Shown: positions 20,111 to 32,194 of the stretch, one piece after another
How positions within the stretch are numbered: the stretch's first letter is position 1
Layout: the number at the start of each line of letters is the position of its first letter
DNA from: Candolleomyces eurysporus
Taxonomy: Eukaryota; Basidiomycota; Agaricomycetes; Agaricales; Psathyrellaceae
Reading direction: 5' to 3'
Assembly: GCA_027579435.1 (NCBI GenBank)
Contig: JANBPK010000707.1
Span: forward strand, 62,001-126,000
Length of the DNA stretch: 64,000 nt
Notes under the pieces: model-generated
Told to the model about the DNA's origin: nothing
The model's input: the letters and a program-made list of their open reading frames with translations, nothing else
The model's database searches: none
Translations under genes and position numbers: made by a program

Positions 20111-21899
20111 ATGGATCAATCGCCATTCCAATCAGTCGTTGGAACTAACTATGTGCCAACGGAAGAAGAGTGCCGAATGGTCACAGAATTCCTAGCTGCT
20201 CTGGAAAAGCAGCTCATAGAATTGCGGGCCAAGATCGCTGAACAAGAGGCAGTTCTGCAGCAGCTCAATGAGCAATATGAAGGTCTGCAAGGCAACATCG
20301 AAGCGCATCGTGCCCTTGTCTCCCTCTTTCGACGTCTCCCTGACGATATTCTCCGAGAAATATTTCTTCACTGCTTGCCTCTCAACTGCAACTCCGCAAT
20401 GCGGGCAGCAGAGCCACCCCTTCTCCTTACTCATGTCTGCGGGCGATGGCGACAGGTGGCATCGTCCACCCCTCGCCTGTGGACATCTCTACATATCCCG
20501 AACTACCTGTACGAAGGCCAGATTCAAGAAAGCAAGCTTGAATCTCGGGACGCGGGCACCCTACAGTGGATTGGTCGTGCTGGCTGCATGTCTCTTTCAT
20601 TTTCCTTCACTACCCCTCAGGTCAGCTCAAGCCCCGTGGAACGAAGTTGGCGCAACACCGACCTAAGACGATTGCTTTCCAAGCTGTCACCGAGCTTCCA
20701 TCGGTGGAGGAAAGTGAGCATTCTCCTGGAAGGATTGGACGATGAACTCTTCAAAATCGTCGCATTACAAAACGAGGGAGGCCAAAAACCATTCCAGTCG
20801 GTAGAGCAGCTCAGCATTCGTGTTTCTTTATACAACGGCACCCCTGTAACTATGGAAGAGCATATACGCAAATCTTCAAGGCTTCTGAGCGAGCTCGGAC
20901 TCGGCTCCAGCAAGCGACTTCGGAGACTTGGGTTGTACCTCGACGAGGGCATTCCCCTGCACTTAGAGTCTCTGCACCTCAGTGACATCTTCCCCTGTGG
21001 TCAATTGGAAGTATTGGACCTCCAGGGCGACCTTTTGCCTGATGAAGGCGCCAGAATTCCTCTGGATTTCCTTCCCTTCCTCCTTCAAGCTTGCCCTCAA
21101 CTCGTTGTATTTAGAGCGAACGTCAGTTGGGGTCCACACGCCCCGCCCCCCCCCAGTCTCAAGCTCAAAGATCCCCTTGGACAGGCTGAAAGAGGTGTCC
21201 TTATTCTTTTATCAATTTAACCCGTACCATGCCGATCCCTACTATATAATCGCAAGATGTGACTGGCCCACTCTCACTTCACTCTACCTCCGAGTGCCGC
21301 ATCCAGGTCACACTAACATGATGATTCTTAACGCCTGCACTGATAGGTTTTCAACTCCCCTGACGTCGTTGAGACTAAGTTCCTACGCCATACGGGTACG
21401 AACACTCGAAGCGGTCATATTTGCGCTGCCAACGCTGGTCCAGCTTCACTTAGATCACCCTGCGCTTTCAACTTCATCTCATGGGCAACGAAGATTCGAC
21501 AATTGTGACGAATTTGAGGTGGATGGAGAGTTGTTCGACGACAACTTGATCATTCATCTCACTCCGAAGCCAGATGGGACTCCTCACGCCCTCCCTCAGC
21601 TGCGTTTCCTGAAGTGGGAAAGGAATACCAGATTCTCGGACAAGGCCCTCGCCCATCTTCTCCAACAACGATCGACCTCCCCATACTCGCCAGTACCCAT
21701 GAAGCAGGTTCACATTTATTTTGGAAGGAAGATGCAAGAGGATATTCTCCCTGATTGCTCCAATCTGGTTGAAGCGGGGCTCGACCTTCGCCTCAAGTAT
21801 CCTCCAGCATTCAATACTTCTCGCGAGTCAACGTACCGGGACAAGAATTACAACTGGCCGCTTGAAGCTGGCGACTATCGTGCTTTCGGTTGGGATTGA
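20111..21899 (+). pseudogene. F-box gene 4, frameshifted in a C9 run
   Basis: Starts at the ATG at 20111 (MDQSPFQSVVGTNYVPT), not at the GTG two codons earlier. Coiled coil and F-box-like domain (LPDDILREIFLHCLP, PRLWTSLHIP) are intact. The frame from the ATG ends at 21218-21220; the rest of the protein continues one base over, in frame to 21899, with normal subfamily sequence (DRLKEVSLFF to YRAFGWD). The switch falls at nine consecutive Cs, 21146-21154, where paralogues show ordinary Pro/Ser codons. One extra C, real or a sequencing slip, explains everything. If real, a protein of about 369 residues lacking the C-terminal third would result; if an error, this is a full gene of about 595 residues. 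The gene converges on SF3b2. Confidence 0.75.
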
Positions 21900-22299
21900 T
21901 TGTTCGCTGTCCTTTCATTCTTACCTGTAAATTGTAAATTTACCTGACGTAGATTTCGATAAGAACACCGCTATCCATTCTTCTTCTGCAATTGCTCATG
22001 CTGTTCTTGGTTCCTCGACCTCGATTCCGATCGCTCGGCACTGTAATAGTAGACTCATCCCNTTTTTTTTTACTACCGATAACTTAATCTTGTTACTTCA
22101 ACCCCGATCATTCCCAGTCTACGAACAACACTGGGTATTGCTTCAGGAAGATGACTCACACCGTCCCGCATAATTAGTCGGAATTAAGAGAAACACTTCT
22201 CATTGTATACAGGTACACTTGAGTCTAGGGCGAGTAAACGTGTCTCTGAGACGTGACGCGTGACATCGCAGCAGGTAAAAGCAAGAAACGGAATGGGAA
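21900..22299. other. Convergent 3' region of F-box gene 4 and SF3b2
   Basis: Contains the shared F-box 3' flank and the SF3b2 3' UTR side. A T9 tract with an N lies near 22062. This 400-bp stretch is the source of 18684-19054. Confidence 0.5.
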
Positions 22300-24417
22300 T
22301 CAGAACTTGAAAGAATCCTTTCCCTTCTTCTCCCTGAGTCTCTCCCGATCTCTCTGTTCTTTTGCCTTCTTCTTGGCCATCTCCTGAGCCACCATATCCG
22401 AGAAGTCTTCTCCACGTCCTCCGGGTACACCCGCACTACCTCTATTGGCAGCGTCATATCTCTTGCGGAGGTCGTCTTCTGACATGCCTTCCAGCTCTGA
22501 AGCGTCCAAGGCAATGTCCACTCCGTTCTTTTTCTGTTCGAAACGGGGCATCAGCAAAAAGAATAACAAGATAGATCGATAGGTAGGGACGAACCTTGGT
22601 CGAGCGTTCTTCTCCCAACACAGGAAGATTGGCATTGCTCCCACTAGCAACAGCGCTGACATCGTACCCACGCTCACTGCCCATAAGACCGCGCACAGAG
22701 GTCTGTTTCTCCGGGACAACGTGGTACAACGACCGCGGACCAGAGGTCGATGGCTCCTCCGTCCTGTCGCGGCCCTTGCGCAGTTCCAAGAAATCTGGGG
22801 TCTCGAGTCCACCAGCGACGGTCGACACGACGGATGCCATACCCGAAGGCGTCTCGAGGCCAGAAGGAGTCTGTAAACCATCCGCGGGGCCTGCTTCGGC
22901 CATCTCCTCTTCTTCAGACTCTTCTTCGCTTTCGTCCTCTTCTTCCTCCTCTGTAAAGAGCATTAGCGTGTGTAAAAACAAAGAGGGACTGAGACGCACC
23001 TTCTTCGGGTTCAAGTTCACCCCAGAGTTCCTTGTTGATAGGTTCGCCAGTCTAAAAGTGAGGTTAGAATCCGTCGGATAAAGAGGCACAAGACGACTCA
23101 CATGATCATTGGACGCCTTGGGCAATACACCAAAGACGTCACCATACAGCGGCCGATTGTACTCGTCCAGAGGGGGTTTACCCCAGCCTCCCGGATGGAA
23201 GCCCCACTGTGCGCCTTCGGGAATGGGCGCGTTCAACCCAGGTATCCGAAGAGTAGGGTAGCTCGGCGGGGGACCGAATCGCTGCATGCTGATGAGCCAG
23301 GGCGGAGGTGCCAGTGGCGGAATCGACAAGGCCTCCACGAGCTCCGGTGACAAATCACCTGGCTTCTTCTCCTTGAGCGACGTTTCAAATTCTTTTCCTT
23401 CATAGTACCTGCAACAATATCAGTTACAAATCAACCAAGATAAAACTCGGTGACTCACATTTCACCAAAGTCTGTCATCGGAGGCTTGGTCTGGAATTTG
23501 AAAAATGCGTCGTGCAGCTTTTGATAGTCAATATCAATTTTGCCCATCTTCGGCTGGACTCTCTCCCTCGTCTTGGCCTTGAGCGACATATTCGCCTCCT
23601 TTTCCTTCACCGCATCCCGCATGGTCGCGATGCCCGTGTCCGCGATATACGAGGGTAGCTGGAACGGGGGCTTCTCGATACCCCTCTTTCCCTGCAAATA
23701 ATCGCGCTTGGCACTCCAGTGGATCGGGATGGGGACGGTGTTGCGGTAGGACTTGAGGTGGAGAAGAAGACGGGGGTCAGCAGCCGTGACGTCCGTCCAC
23801 TCGACGATTTCGGGTTTCTTGACGAGCTGCTTGAGCTCTGCAACCGTCAACCTGTTCATCTTCCTCGCCTTCTTTTTCGAAAGTGGCTTTGCAGCGTTTT
23901 CAGCATCAGAATCGCCCTCTGAAGCCATGTCGTCATCGGAGTAGATGATTTCGCCTTTGGCGTTGGGTTCGCTTTTGACGGTGGTGGAGGCGTCCGGGGG
24001 GAGCTGGAACCGTGCAAAGACGTCCGCGAAAGCTTCCAAGCCGGGTGTTTTGAAGTCGATGTCGTCCGTCAACATCGAGTCGGTGGGTTCTGGCTTTACT
24101 GCGTCCACGTCCATGTTGCCCTCATCTTGCTGCTGCTGCAATGTCAATTATGATTAGCAAACCACGTCTAACAATATAACGCCCCGTCCACCAGAAACAA
24201 AAACACCATGAGAATGTGCAAAAACGAGATTTGGGCTACTCACTGCGGGTTCTGGGGTCGCCGTCGCCTCAATAGCCTTCTTCTGCTTCTGCTTCAGCCG
24301 TCGAAGCTGGTTCTTCGACTTTATAGGTTTTCCACCCGTTAGCTCCTTCAGGGCTGCAGCTGAAGTGGGAGCTGGGGCGTTACCATTGACTTGTGAGAGT
24401 GCTTCTGTAGAGGCCAT
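22300..24417 (-). CDS. SF3B2: Splicing factor 3b subunit 2 (SAP145/Cus1)
   Basis: Six exons: 24417..24244, 24135..23459, 23408..23102, 23051..23000, 22950..22595, 22536..22300; 600 residues. SF3b2 is part of the U2 snRNP SF3b complex, contacts SF3b4 and helps tether U2 to the branch site in the nucleus. Visible: a basic N-terminal stretch (KSKNQLRRLKQKQKK), the DUF382 region about residues 155-284 (KKPEIVEWTDVTAADPRLLL, IPIHWSAKRDYLQGKRGIEK), the PSP proline-rich domain about 303-360 (PPLAPPPWLISMQRFGPPPS), an acidic Glu/Ser exon and a charged C-terminus (MAKKKAKEQRDRERLREKKG). Exon 2 begins in a CAG run, so its acceptor could shift by three bases. Shares a short promoter with RPN8. A broken copy of its 3' end lies at 19055-19425. 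Confidence 0.95.
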
Positions 24418-24656
24418 GGTGAGAGTGCTGCTTGTCTTCGTCGTCGTCGTTCGCAGCGTCGACGGTGGACGGTGATGGTGGAGGGCAGGTTCCAACGCCG
24501 CGAAACGCCTCCTAGTGGTGGGAAGGTATTGCCATTTTCGTCTCAAAGCCCCTGCACAATACGAGNCAAACAAAGTACGCGTCTGCTCACGCGTCGAAAT
24601 GCAAGGCGCGGTCATTTCGCATATCTATCCATCCCTCCGAGACCATTTGATTTGCT
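24418..24656. promoter_or_regulatory. Shared divergent promoter, SF3B2 / RPN8
   Basis: Only 239 bp separate the two start codons, which face away from each other. No TATA box is evident on either side. One N at 24566. Co-regulation of the two housekeeping genes is inference. Confidence 0.6.
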
Positions 24657-25895
24657 ATGGTAGCGACGACGACAGAACAAGTGCGTAGTGTCCAAATATT
24701 ATAAAAATCTCCCTAATCGTTCTTTCGATATCTCTAGTTAACTGCTTTGGCAGCGACTACAGTCAGTACGTCCAATATATCGCCCGGATAACAAGGAATC
24801 CATAGCTCACATTAGGATTCCTAAACGTTTTACTCAATGGATTTGACCTCTAGTCGTCCATCCTTTGGTCTTGCTATCGGTAACAGACCACCACGCCCGC
24901 TCAGTTTCGCGGAATTCGCAGAAACGAGTGGTCGGCGTACTTCTGGGCCAAGATAATGGCAAGACGGTCAACGTTGCCAATTCGTTCGGTATCCCATTCG
25001 AGGAGGATGAGAAGGATAGCAAGACATGGTTCTTGGACCACAACTATATTGAGGGGATGTACGAGATGTTCAAGAAGGTCAATGGTACGTTCAACAGTCC
25101 CTGCGTTCGGTTAATGAATTGTTGTTGAATTTTCCATCTTCGTATAGCCAGGGAACGAATGATAGGGTGGTACCATACTGGTCCCAAACTACGGGCCTCT
25201 GATCAAGAGATCAACGACCTTTTCAAACGCTTCATCGCTCGACCTGTGATGGTCATTGTCGATGTACGTCCAGACACCGTAGGCATCCCAACAGACGCCT
25301 ACTTTGCCGTCGAAGAGATCAAAGATGTGCGTGTACCTCCCATCTTACCTCACCGAAATCTAAACCTTCATTCATTTAGGACGGCACTGAAACGCGCAAA
25401 ACCTTCCTCCACGTCCCCTCCGCCATCGAAGCCGAAGAGGCAGAAGAGATCGGTGTCGAGCACCTTCTCCGCGACATCAAAGACTCGACAACCACCACCC
25501 TCGCCACCCGCGTCGCCGAACAACTCGCCTCCCTCCAAGGACTCCAATCACGATTGAGCGACATCCAAAAGTACTTGGTGGACGTCGCCTCAGGGGCCAT
25601 GCCCATCAACCACCAAGTCATCTACCACCTCCAAGACGCACTCAACCTCCTCCCTGATCTCTCTGAGCAAACGCTCACACAGAGCTTTGCGGCGAGTACG
25701 AATGACCAGATGTTGGTGGTGTATTTGAGCAGCTTGTTGAGGGCAGTGATCGCTCTGCATGCATTGGTGGACAACAAGGCGACCATTGGGAGGGCCGAGC
25801 TGGAGGAGGATGGTGGGGTGAAAGGTACACCCAAGGCCAAAGAGAAGAAATCTGAAGAAGAAGCGAAGAAGAGTGAAGGCGACAAGAAGGATTGA
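24657..25895 (+). CDS. RPN8: 26S proteasome regulatory subunit RPN8 (PSMD7)
   Basis: Exons 24657..24680, 24738..24765, 24854..25084, 25148..25326, 25380..25895; 325 residues. Rpn8 is the non-catalytic MPN partner of the Rpn11 deubiquitinase in the proteasome lid. The MPN domain starts with [14 protein letters not shown] and includes VVGVLLGQ and [15 protein letters not shown]; the second histidine and the Ser/Asp set of a zinc-binding JAMM motif are missing, as expected for Rpn8. The MPN part is followed by helices ([28 protein letters not shown]) and a Lys/Glu-rich tail ending EGDKKD. Two tiny exons (24 and 28 nt) encode the first residues; the donor after exon 2 (gtacgt) is chosen because it restores TVIVHPL. 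Confidence 0.95.
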
Positions 25896-26673
25896 TTTGT
25901 GTGTTTCTTTACATCTTCCTACCTTTCGAAGCTCGGTGATACCGCACCGTAGAGGCATGATCTTCGGTTTCTTTCGTTGGTAGAGCACAACCTAATTGCA
26001 TCCAGATTGACGACGAAAGTGTGAGAGCTTCATCGTTATTCAATTAGCTTGATGCGACTCGGATAATCCAGCCCTGAACTTGAACCTGCCTAGGGTCAAC
26101 TCTTTGACGACTTTACCTGAATTTGAATTTAGCCATGAGGCTTTCGGACCAAGTGAAAGTTTAAGCCTCGAGGCAGGCTTTTGACTACGCTCGAGTCATT
26201 TTATAGGGGCAGAACTGCTATATCCATGAGTTTACGTAAGGAGGCCTATTTTCTCGCCCGCGTTTTATTAAAGAGTCTCCATCTTCTTCCCTTCCCACCA
26301 CCATCTTCTCTCTGCGATCCCAATCCTCGACCAGGACCTCAATGTGAGTATGCTGGGCCAGCCATCGAGCTTCACCCGTGCGATGCTGGGCGTCTGGTGA
26401 CCTCTTCGCCAGCTAGACGATATCTTCGTTATCTATCCCTGATTGATCGTAGTGTCTGGTCGTGCGCAGTCGAGTCGAGTGGTTCTCCTTTTTTCCATGT
26501 TTTTCCGCTGTTGAGCGGTGGAGGGTCGATGCTGATGTCGTTTTGCTTTTTTTTTCGCCTTCTTCGCTCGTCGTGCTGCGCGCGCAACGTTTTGCCTTTT
26601 GTCCTCGGGCCTCGTGTTTTTTTTTCCCCTTTCTAGATCTCGTTAAGAAACAGAAGTCATAAAATACAGAAAT
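25896..26673. other. Intergenic between RPN8 and the zinc-knuckle gene
   Basis: No gene. From about 26270 the plus strand becomes pyrimidine-rich with long T runs, typical of a promoter or 5' UTR of a highly expressed fungal gene. Confidence 0.4.
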
Positions 26674-27802
26674 ATGTCGGGCGCTCGTGGATGCTTCAAC
26701 TGTGGTGGATGTGCGTCGTTGTTTCCGTTGTTGCCTTTTTTTCCCAACCCCCCAACCCAATCGTCCTTCAACCCCCATCCTTCGTCTTTCGATTGATTGG
26801 TGTCGTTCGAGGTGGTGCGACGTGTCTTGCAGCGCGTTTTTCGACCTTGATGTACTATCTGGTTTCGTCAAATCGAATATATATCACCACCTTTCTTTCG
26901 TCGTCCTGCGCTTGCTCTCTCTCTCACACCGATACCGCACCACCCCCCTCAAACCTTGATCGAAACTCTTTTGTCGTCTCTTCGTCTGCGATTGAACTCT
27001 GAAACCGCTTCATTACAGTCGGCCACCAGGCAGCAAACTGCCCCAAGGCTGGAACTCCTACCTGGTAGGTTGAATCTGTCCTGAGGACGAGACATATTCT
27101 CGTCTATCCTGTTTTCTTCCCGTGAACCTCGTGTTGATCATGTGCCTCGTTTTTGCTGTTGATCCAGCTACAACTGTAAGCCTCAATTATCCCCAGATGA
27201 AGAATGTCTTCTGACCTTTTCTGTCAGGCGGTGGCGAGGGACACGTCTCCAGAGAGTGCACACAGGAGACCAAGCCCAAGTCGTGCTACAAGTGTGGCCA
27301 GACCGGTCATATCGTACGTGACTCTTCCTCGAGTTTTCGCGAGCGCGACTGGCTGAGACTTTTATCCAGTCCCGTGATTGCACCGAGAGTTCCAACTCCA
27401 ACTCCTGGGGCGGAGGCGGAGGTAGCAGCCGCGGCGGCGGCGAGTGTTACCGCTGTGGAAAGACCGGACACATTGCGCGTTCCTGCCCGGACAGCGGTTC
27501 CGGTGGTTACGGTGCCTTCGGTGGAAGTGGAGGTGGAGGTGGAAGTTCTCAAAAGAGCTGCTATACCTGCGGTGGTGTAGGCCACATATCGCGCGACTGT
27601 GTCCAGGGATCCAAGTGCTACAACTGCTCTGGTCTCGGGCACATCAGCAAGGACTGCCCCCAAGCCCNAAAAACGCGCTTGCTATACCTGCGGACAGGAA
27701 GGGTACGTGTTTGGGTCGNTTTTTGTGGAGGGTGTGGATTCGACTGACCTGCTTCATAGCCATATCTCGCGAGACTGCCCTGGGGCCGATGCCGCCGCCT
27801 GA
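26674..27802 (+). CDS. GIS2: CNBP/Gis2-type CCHC zinc-knuckle protein
   Basis: Exons 26674..26710, 27019..27064, 27168..27175 (8 nt), 27228..27313, 27370..27702, 27760..27802. About 183 residues with seven CX2CX4HX4C knuckles: [99 protein letters not shown] Gly/Ser-rich linker separates knuckles 3 to 5. Human CNBP and yeast Gis2 also have seven; they bind single-stranded RNA/DNA and associate with translating ribosomes. The microexon is required because without it the second knuckle cannot form (TPT then CYNC). Exon 5 contains an N at 27667 and is one base too long for the frame, so that N is best treated as an inserted error. Intron 1 is long (308 nt). Confidence 0.9.
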
Positions 27803-28200
27803 GCCTAGCCTGGACGTCGTATACACCTCTAGCTTTATCTTGATGTGACTGATATGAGTGTGCCAAAATGTACATGTACTTGAATCTATCGGCAGCCAGC
27901 CCAGGGCTAGATGAATCTCGAGTGATCTAATTGGGCGATGATTATTGGGAGTTGCGGCATTTTCCCGGGATTGTCCGAACAGGGACACCTTTTGTTTGCA
28001 CGCGTTTTTTCCGCCTGCCAAACGACATCAGCCAAAGCGAACGGGGAGCCAATTTCCCATTCCCTTCCGTTTCCCTTTCGTCGTCGTCGCTCTCCCCTCT
28101 CTCCGCTCCTCGTCGTCGTCACCGTCGTCGTCGACGCCCACAGCCGCCACCACCACTCACAAAATAATTCCCTATTAATTCCGTCCTATAGAAGAAAAAG
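27803..28200. other. Intergenic, COX5 promoter
   Basis: No gene. The 100 bases before the COX5 ATG are rich in CGTCGT-type and pyrimidine repeats (about 28078-28150). Confidence 0.4.
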
Positions 28201-28935
28201 ATGCAAGCTGCTACCGCGTCACTCCGACTTGCTGCCCGTGCGAGCCAGCGGGGTGTCTTGACCAGGCGTTTGGCTACCGCTGCTGCAACCCACGCTGAGG
28301 CCCACGGAGCTGCTGCTGCCGCCTCACCCGCGCGCAAGGCCGCCCCTGTCAGCCTGTTGAACATGGAGGCCAGGTGGACCCAGTTGACCGAGGAGGATCA
28401 AGCCGCCGTGCATGAGCAGCTCGAAGCTATTCAGCAGAAGGACTGGAAAGAGTTGAACGTGGATGAGAAGAAGGCTGGTGGGTAGCTGTCGCCGGTGTCC
28501 TGCGCGTCGTGGTGACTGACGGCGTTGTTCGCTTTTTTCTAGCGTACTACGTTGCGTTTGGCCCTCACGGTCCCCGTGCTCCTGACAGCCTGCCCGGTGA
28601 TAACACCAAGATCTGGTTGAGTGTCGGCGCCCTCGTCGGTGTCGCTGCTCTCCTCACCATTGGTTTCCGTCAATTCAGTACGTGTTTTTCGGGTGTCTAG
28701 GGCGAGCGTAGTTGTTGACGTTGCTTGCTTTTCCTTTCTGCAGCTCCACCACCACCCCACACGATCACCAAGGAGTGGGAGGAGGCTTCCAACCAACGTG
28801 CATTGGAGATGAAATTGAACCCTATCACCGGTATGTATTCCGCCGCCTCTCTCGGATGTTCTTCTCTGACAGGCGTTCTCGTTAGGTATCTCGTCGGAAG
28901 GATACACTGGCAAGGGCTTCGTTCAGACCAAGTAG
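28201..28935 (+). CDS. COX5: Cytochrome c oxidase subunit (yeast Cox5, mammalian COX4 family)
   Basis: Exons 28201..28477, 28543..28677, 28744..28830, 28886..28935; 182 residues. A nuclear-encoded structural subunit of respiratory complex IV in the mitochondrial inner membrane. The N-terminus is a clear presequence rich in Ala, Arg and Thr without acids for the first 30 residues (LRLAARASQRGVLTRRLATA). The mature part has the family signature MEARWTQLTEEDQ, KDWKELNVDEKKA, YYVAFGPHGPR, a single membrane helix (KIWLSVGALVGVAALLTIGF) and the tail TKEWEEASNQRALEMKLNPI followed by GYTGKGFVQ. All introns are GT-AG and short. No oddities. Confidence 0.93.
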
Positions 28936-29319
28936 ACAACGCGCAAATACAGTTCTTTATATGTTTGCTATCATTCGGGAACACGCACAATATTGCACAT
29001 GGAACCCTTCCTCTCTTTTTCAAATATGCCTCATCCCACCTGCGCCAGTCAGTTGGTCAATGTGAATACTCTTTCAGCAACTCAGCATCCCCTCCATCCA
29101 CCAATACAACAGTTTTTAAACAAGTATTAAAGAGCAGTTAGTACTTGTGCGTATTGGATTAGACCTGCGTCGTCGTTACCGGTCTCCCTCGAATCAGCGT
29201 CGTGAGATTTGCCTCAGTCCTTTTACGTATTCTTTCTTCCGCTCTCGGGGTAGCTCCGTTCTAACTCCGAACTCGGCATCATGGAAGCGCCCAACGCTCT
29301 GGCCAGTGGGCCTATATTG
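28936..29319. other. Intergenic between COX5 and the tandem duplication
   Basis: COX5 3' end, then no recognised feature before the start of the duplicated unit near 29320. Confidence 0.3.
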
Positions 29320-29992
29320 TAACACATCTTGCTGACCACCCCTCCTTCAGGTACAACGATGTCATAGCTTTGTATCGGAGCGGGGGGCGACGCGGCCGAC
29401 GACCCTTGTTGCACGCGTTCAAGGTGTCAGTTATCAGTGATGGCGAAAATTGAGCATTGCTTTCGGATCCAACATCGCGTCTGTCCAGTGTCATGAGATT
29501 CCGTACCGATGATCCACTACAAGTTAGGACAATTCAGCTGAGTTCTTGAAGCATATTCTTCCCTTTCTTTTCTTACCTTTCTGCTGGACGTCCAGAAATC
29601 CTTTTCAATGACGGACATTTGAGCGCCATGCACACGCTGTGCGGCCGATTCAGTTCGTCGCCGATGATTCCGACGACGAAGCCCATATACGTCTATGACT
29701 TACCATGACTTGGTCTTGGGAGCGCAAAGCTGGTCTTGGGCGCTGGAGAAGTTTTCACGGCTAGTATGGAGCGGGTCCTATTACCGTCACTCACTCGCTC
29801 TCATTATTGCTTTTCCTATCTTCGAACTGTCACCTCGGTCGAGAAATTCGTTATCGGATCTATACTTCCATCAGCGAGCACTGTCCGTGACTCCTCTCCT
29901 GACCCTCTCGTCCTCGCTTCCCCGCTCCGCTTACTCGATACTGGGTTCGCGCATGACTTGGGTCCTGGGATAGGGGTGATTGGGAAGAGGGT

Positions 29993-29999
29993 TATAAAG
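29993..29999 (+). promoter_or_regulatory. Candidate TATA box, MFS copy A
   Basis: TATAAAG within gttataaaggg, 159-165 bp before the ATG. In copy B the aligned sequence reads gtcattaaacgg, which destroys the motif. Confidence 0.45.
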
Positions 30000-30157
30000 G
30001 GAGTGGAGTGTAGAGGTTTATCTAACTCCTCCCCTCCCCTCCTCTCCCCTCCTCTCTCTCGATCTCCCTACCCTACTCTTTCTCTGCTCCCCTCCTCTGA
30101 TCTCGTTGGGCTCGCTCTGTCCTTCGCCTGATTTACGACCTCTCTTATCTTATCATT

Positions 30158-32194
30158 ATGACCGTTAACGTTAACGATTCCTTGCACAACACCAATGCCA
30201 TCGTCACGGTGGACCGTGGTGTGGACGTCGTTGTTGTCGACGAGGAGACGCCCCTCCTCTATGGTTCCTCTTCTTCTTCGACTTCACCGTCGTCTTCTCC
30301 TACGCGCAAAAATCAAAGAGCGACTCCTCTGCCAAAGTTACAGATCGCTATTGTGCTTCTGTTGCAGATTTGCGAGCCTGTGTGCAGTCAGTCGATTTAT
30401 CCGTATGTCAATGAGGTGAGCTCTTTTTCCGTCTGATTTCGCGCGGATTTCGCTCGGTTTTCCGTGGTTGAGATTGTTGACGACTTCCTCTTCCCTAGCT
30501 TGTTAGCACACTCGATGTTGTGAAGGGGGACGAGAAGAAAGTGGGGTACTACGCTGGTTTAATTGTGCGTGTTAAATTCTCTTTTTCTTCCTTGTCACCA
30601 GAGAGGGCTCACTGACATCCTTCCTACCCCAGGAGTCTTTATTCTTCGCTACAGAAGCGATGACCGTACTCCAATGGAGTCGAGTATCAGACCGAGTCGG
30701 TAGAAAACCCGTTTTGCTTCTCGGCCTCGTCGGGACGATACTCTCGATGTTGTCATTTGGTCTCTCCAGAACGTTTTCGGCTCTTATTGTCAGCCGGTGT
30801 TTGTGTGGTCTCTTGAATGGCAATATTGGTGAGTTCATCTAACCTAACTTATCCCTTATCCAAGGAAGAGTTGGCACAAGACTCGTGACAGGGAGCAGCT
30901 GACTGACCACGGGGTTCTCCGTTGTTTTTCTCAGGTGTGATGAAAAGTGCCATGGGTGAACTTACGGATCCTACGAATCGAGCACAGGCGTTTGCGCTGA
31001 TGCCTGTCGTATGGGCTGCCGGAGCTAGCTTTGGGTAAGTGTTCTTTTATCTCTGATCACATTCTCGCTGACCGGCTGACCCGAATTTATCTGTAGTCCG
31101 CTTCTTGGAGGCTCACTCTCTCGACCAGCTGACCGCTTTCCTGAATTCTTCGGGGCTCACTTCTGGAAAGAGTATCCGTATTTCCTTCCTTGTCTTGCGA
31201 CAGCGGCGTTTACTGCGATCGTGTTTGTGATCACTATCATTTGGTTCAAGGAGGTGAGGTATTTTGCATTCAGGCTCCGAGCTTGCTGCTCACCACATCC
31301 CTTATGGTTCCTCTTCTAATCTTTAGAGCAATCCGAAGAAGACGTACAGAAGGAAGCGCGCGACATCCGGATCGTCCGAGGCGACGCTGATCGACGGTTC
31401 ATACAACGACAGCGTCGATGGTACCAGCGGAGAGGCCGACGGTAACCCTCTCCCCCTGCGCTCCATTCTCACCTTCCCAGTCGTCATCTCCGTCCTCAAC
31501 TACGTCACTCTAGCTTTCCTCAACATCTCCGTGAACGCTTTGATGCCTCTCTTCTTCCACATGCCCATCGCTATGGGTGGACTTGACCTCGACCCTGTGG
31601 TCATCGGCTACATTATGAGCGTGTATGGAGCTGGATCGGGACTGTTCCAGATTCTCTTCTTCGTTCCCCTCGTGGAGAAATTCGGTGTGAGGAAGACGTT
31701 TGTGATGTCTGTGTCAACTTTCGCCCCTGTGTTCATGATGTTCCCGCTCATGAGCTTGATGGCCAAGTATTGGGGTGTTGGTATTGGCGTTTGGGTTCTG
31801 TTGGGCGTCGTATTGAGTTTGCTGTTCTTCATGGATACAGCGTATGGTGCGCGTCTCCCCTTCTCTTTCCGTGTGACGCTCGAGTCTGATATCACCGTGA
31901 ACTGTAGGATGCATATTCATGTACGTCACTGCGTCCGCGCCTAACAAGCGCTCCTTGGGAGCCACGAACGGTCTCTCGCAGACCACGGTATCCGCTGCAC
32001 GCGCCATCGGACCTGCACTCTCCACTTCCCTTTACTCTTTTTCTATCCAGTACAATATCCTCGGTGGATACGCCGTTTACGCTGTGCTGGCCGGTCTGTC
32101 CGTTGGAGCTCTGTTGTTGGCTGATCAGCTTCCTCACCGACTGTGGGGAGAGGACTCGCAAGACGACTCTGAGGGTGATGAAAATAAGCGGTAA
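30158..32194 (+). CDS. MFS transporter, copy A
   Basis: Seven exons: 30158..30415, 30499..30564, 30633..30828, 30935..31034, 31097..31253, 31327..31846, 31908..32194; 527 residues. A polar N-terminal tail (with the EETPLL dileucine-like motif seen in many fungal MFS proteins) precedes the first helix (KLQIAIVLLLQICEPVCSQS). The family loop 2-3 motif is present (WSRVSDRVGRKPVLL), followed by the usual run of hydrophobic helices; a central loop (PKKTYRRKRATSGSSE) splits the two six-helix halves. The second half includes VIGYIMSVYGAGSGLFQ and ATNGLSQTTVSAARAIGPAL. The layout fits the DHA1 drug:H+ antiporter group (general fungal type); the substrate cannot be told. Highly similar to the copy at 33864. 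Two introns use gtgcgt or gtgcgc donors. Confidence 0.92.

Noticed and set aside
22890..22962. Low-complexity TCTTC repeat
   Set aside because: It is the Glu/Ser-rich acidic exon of SF3b2 read from the other strand.
27374..27580. Ala/Val-rich plus-strand open frame
   Set aside because: It is an out-of-frame reading of the Gly-rich linker and knuckles of the CNBP gene.
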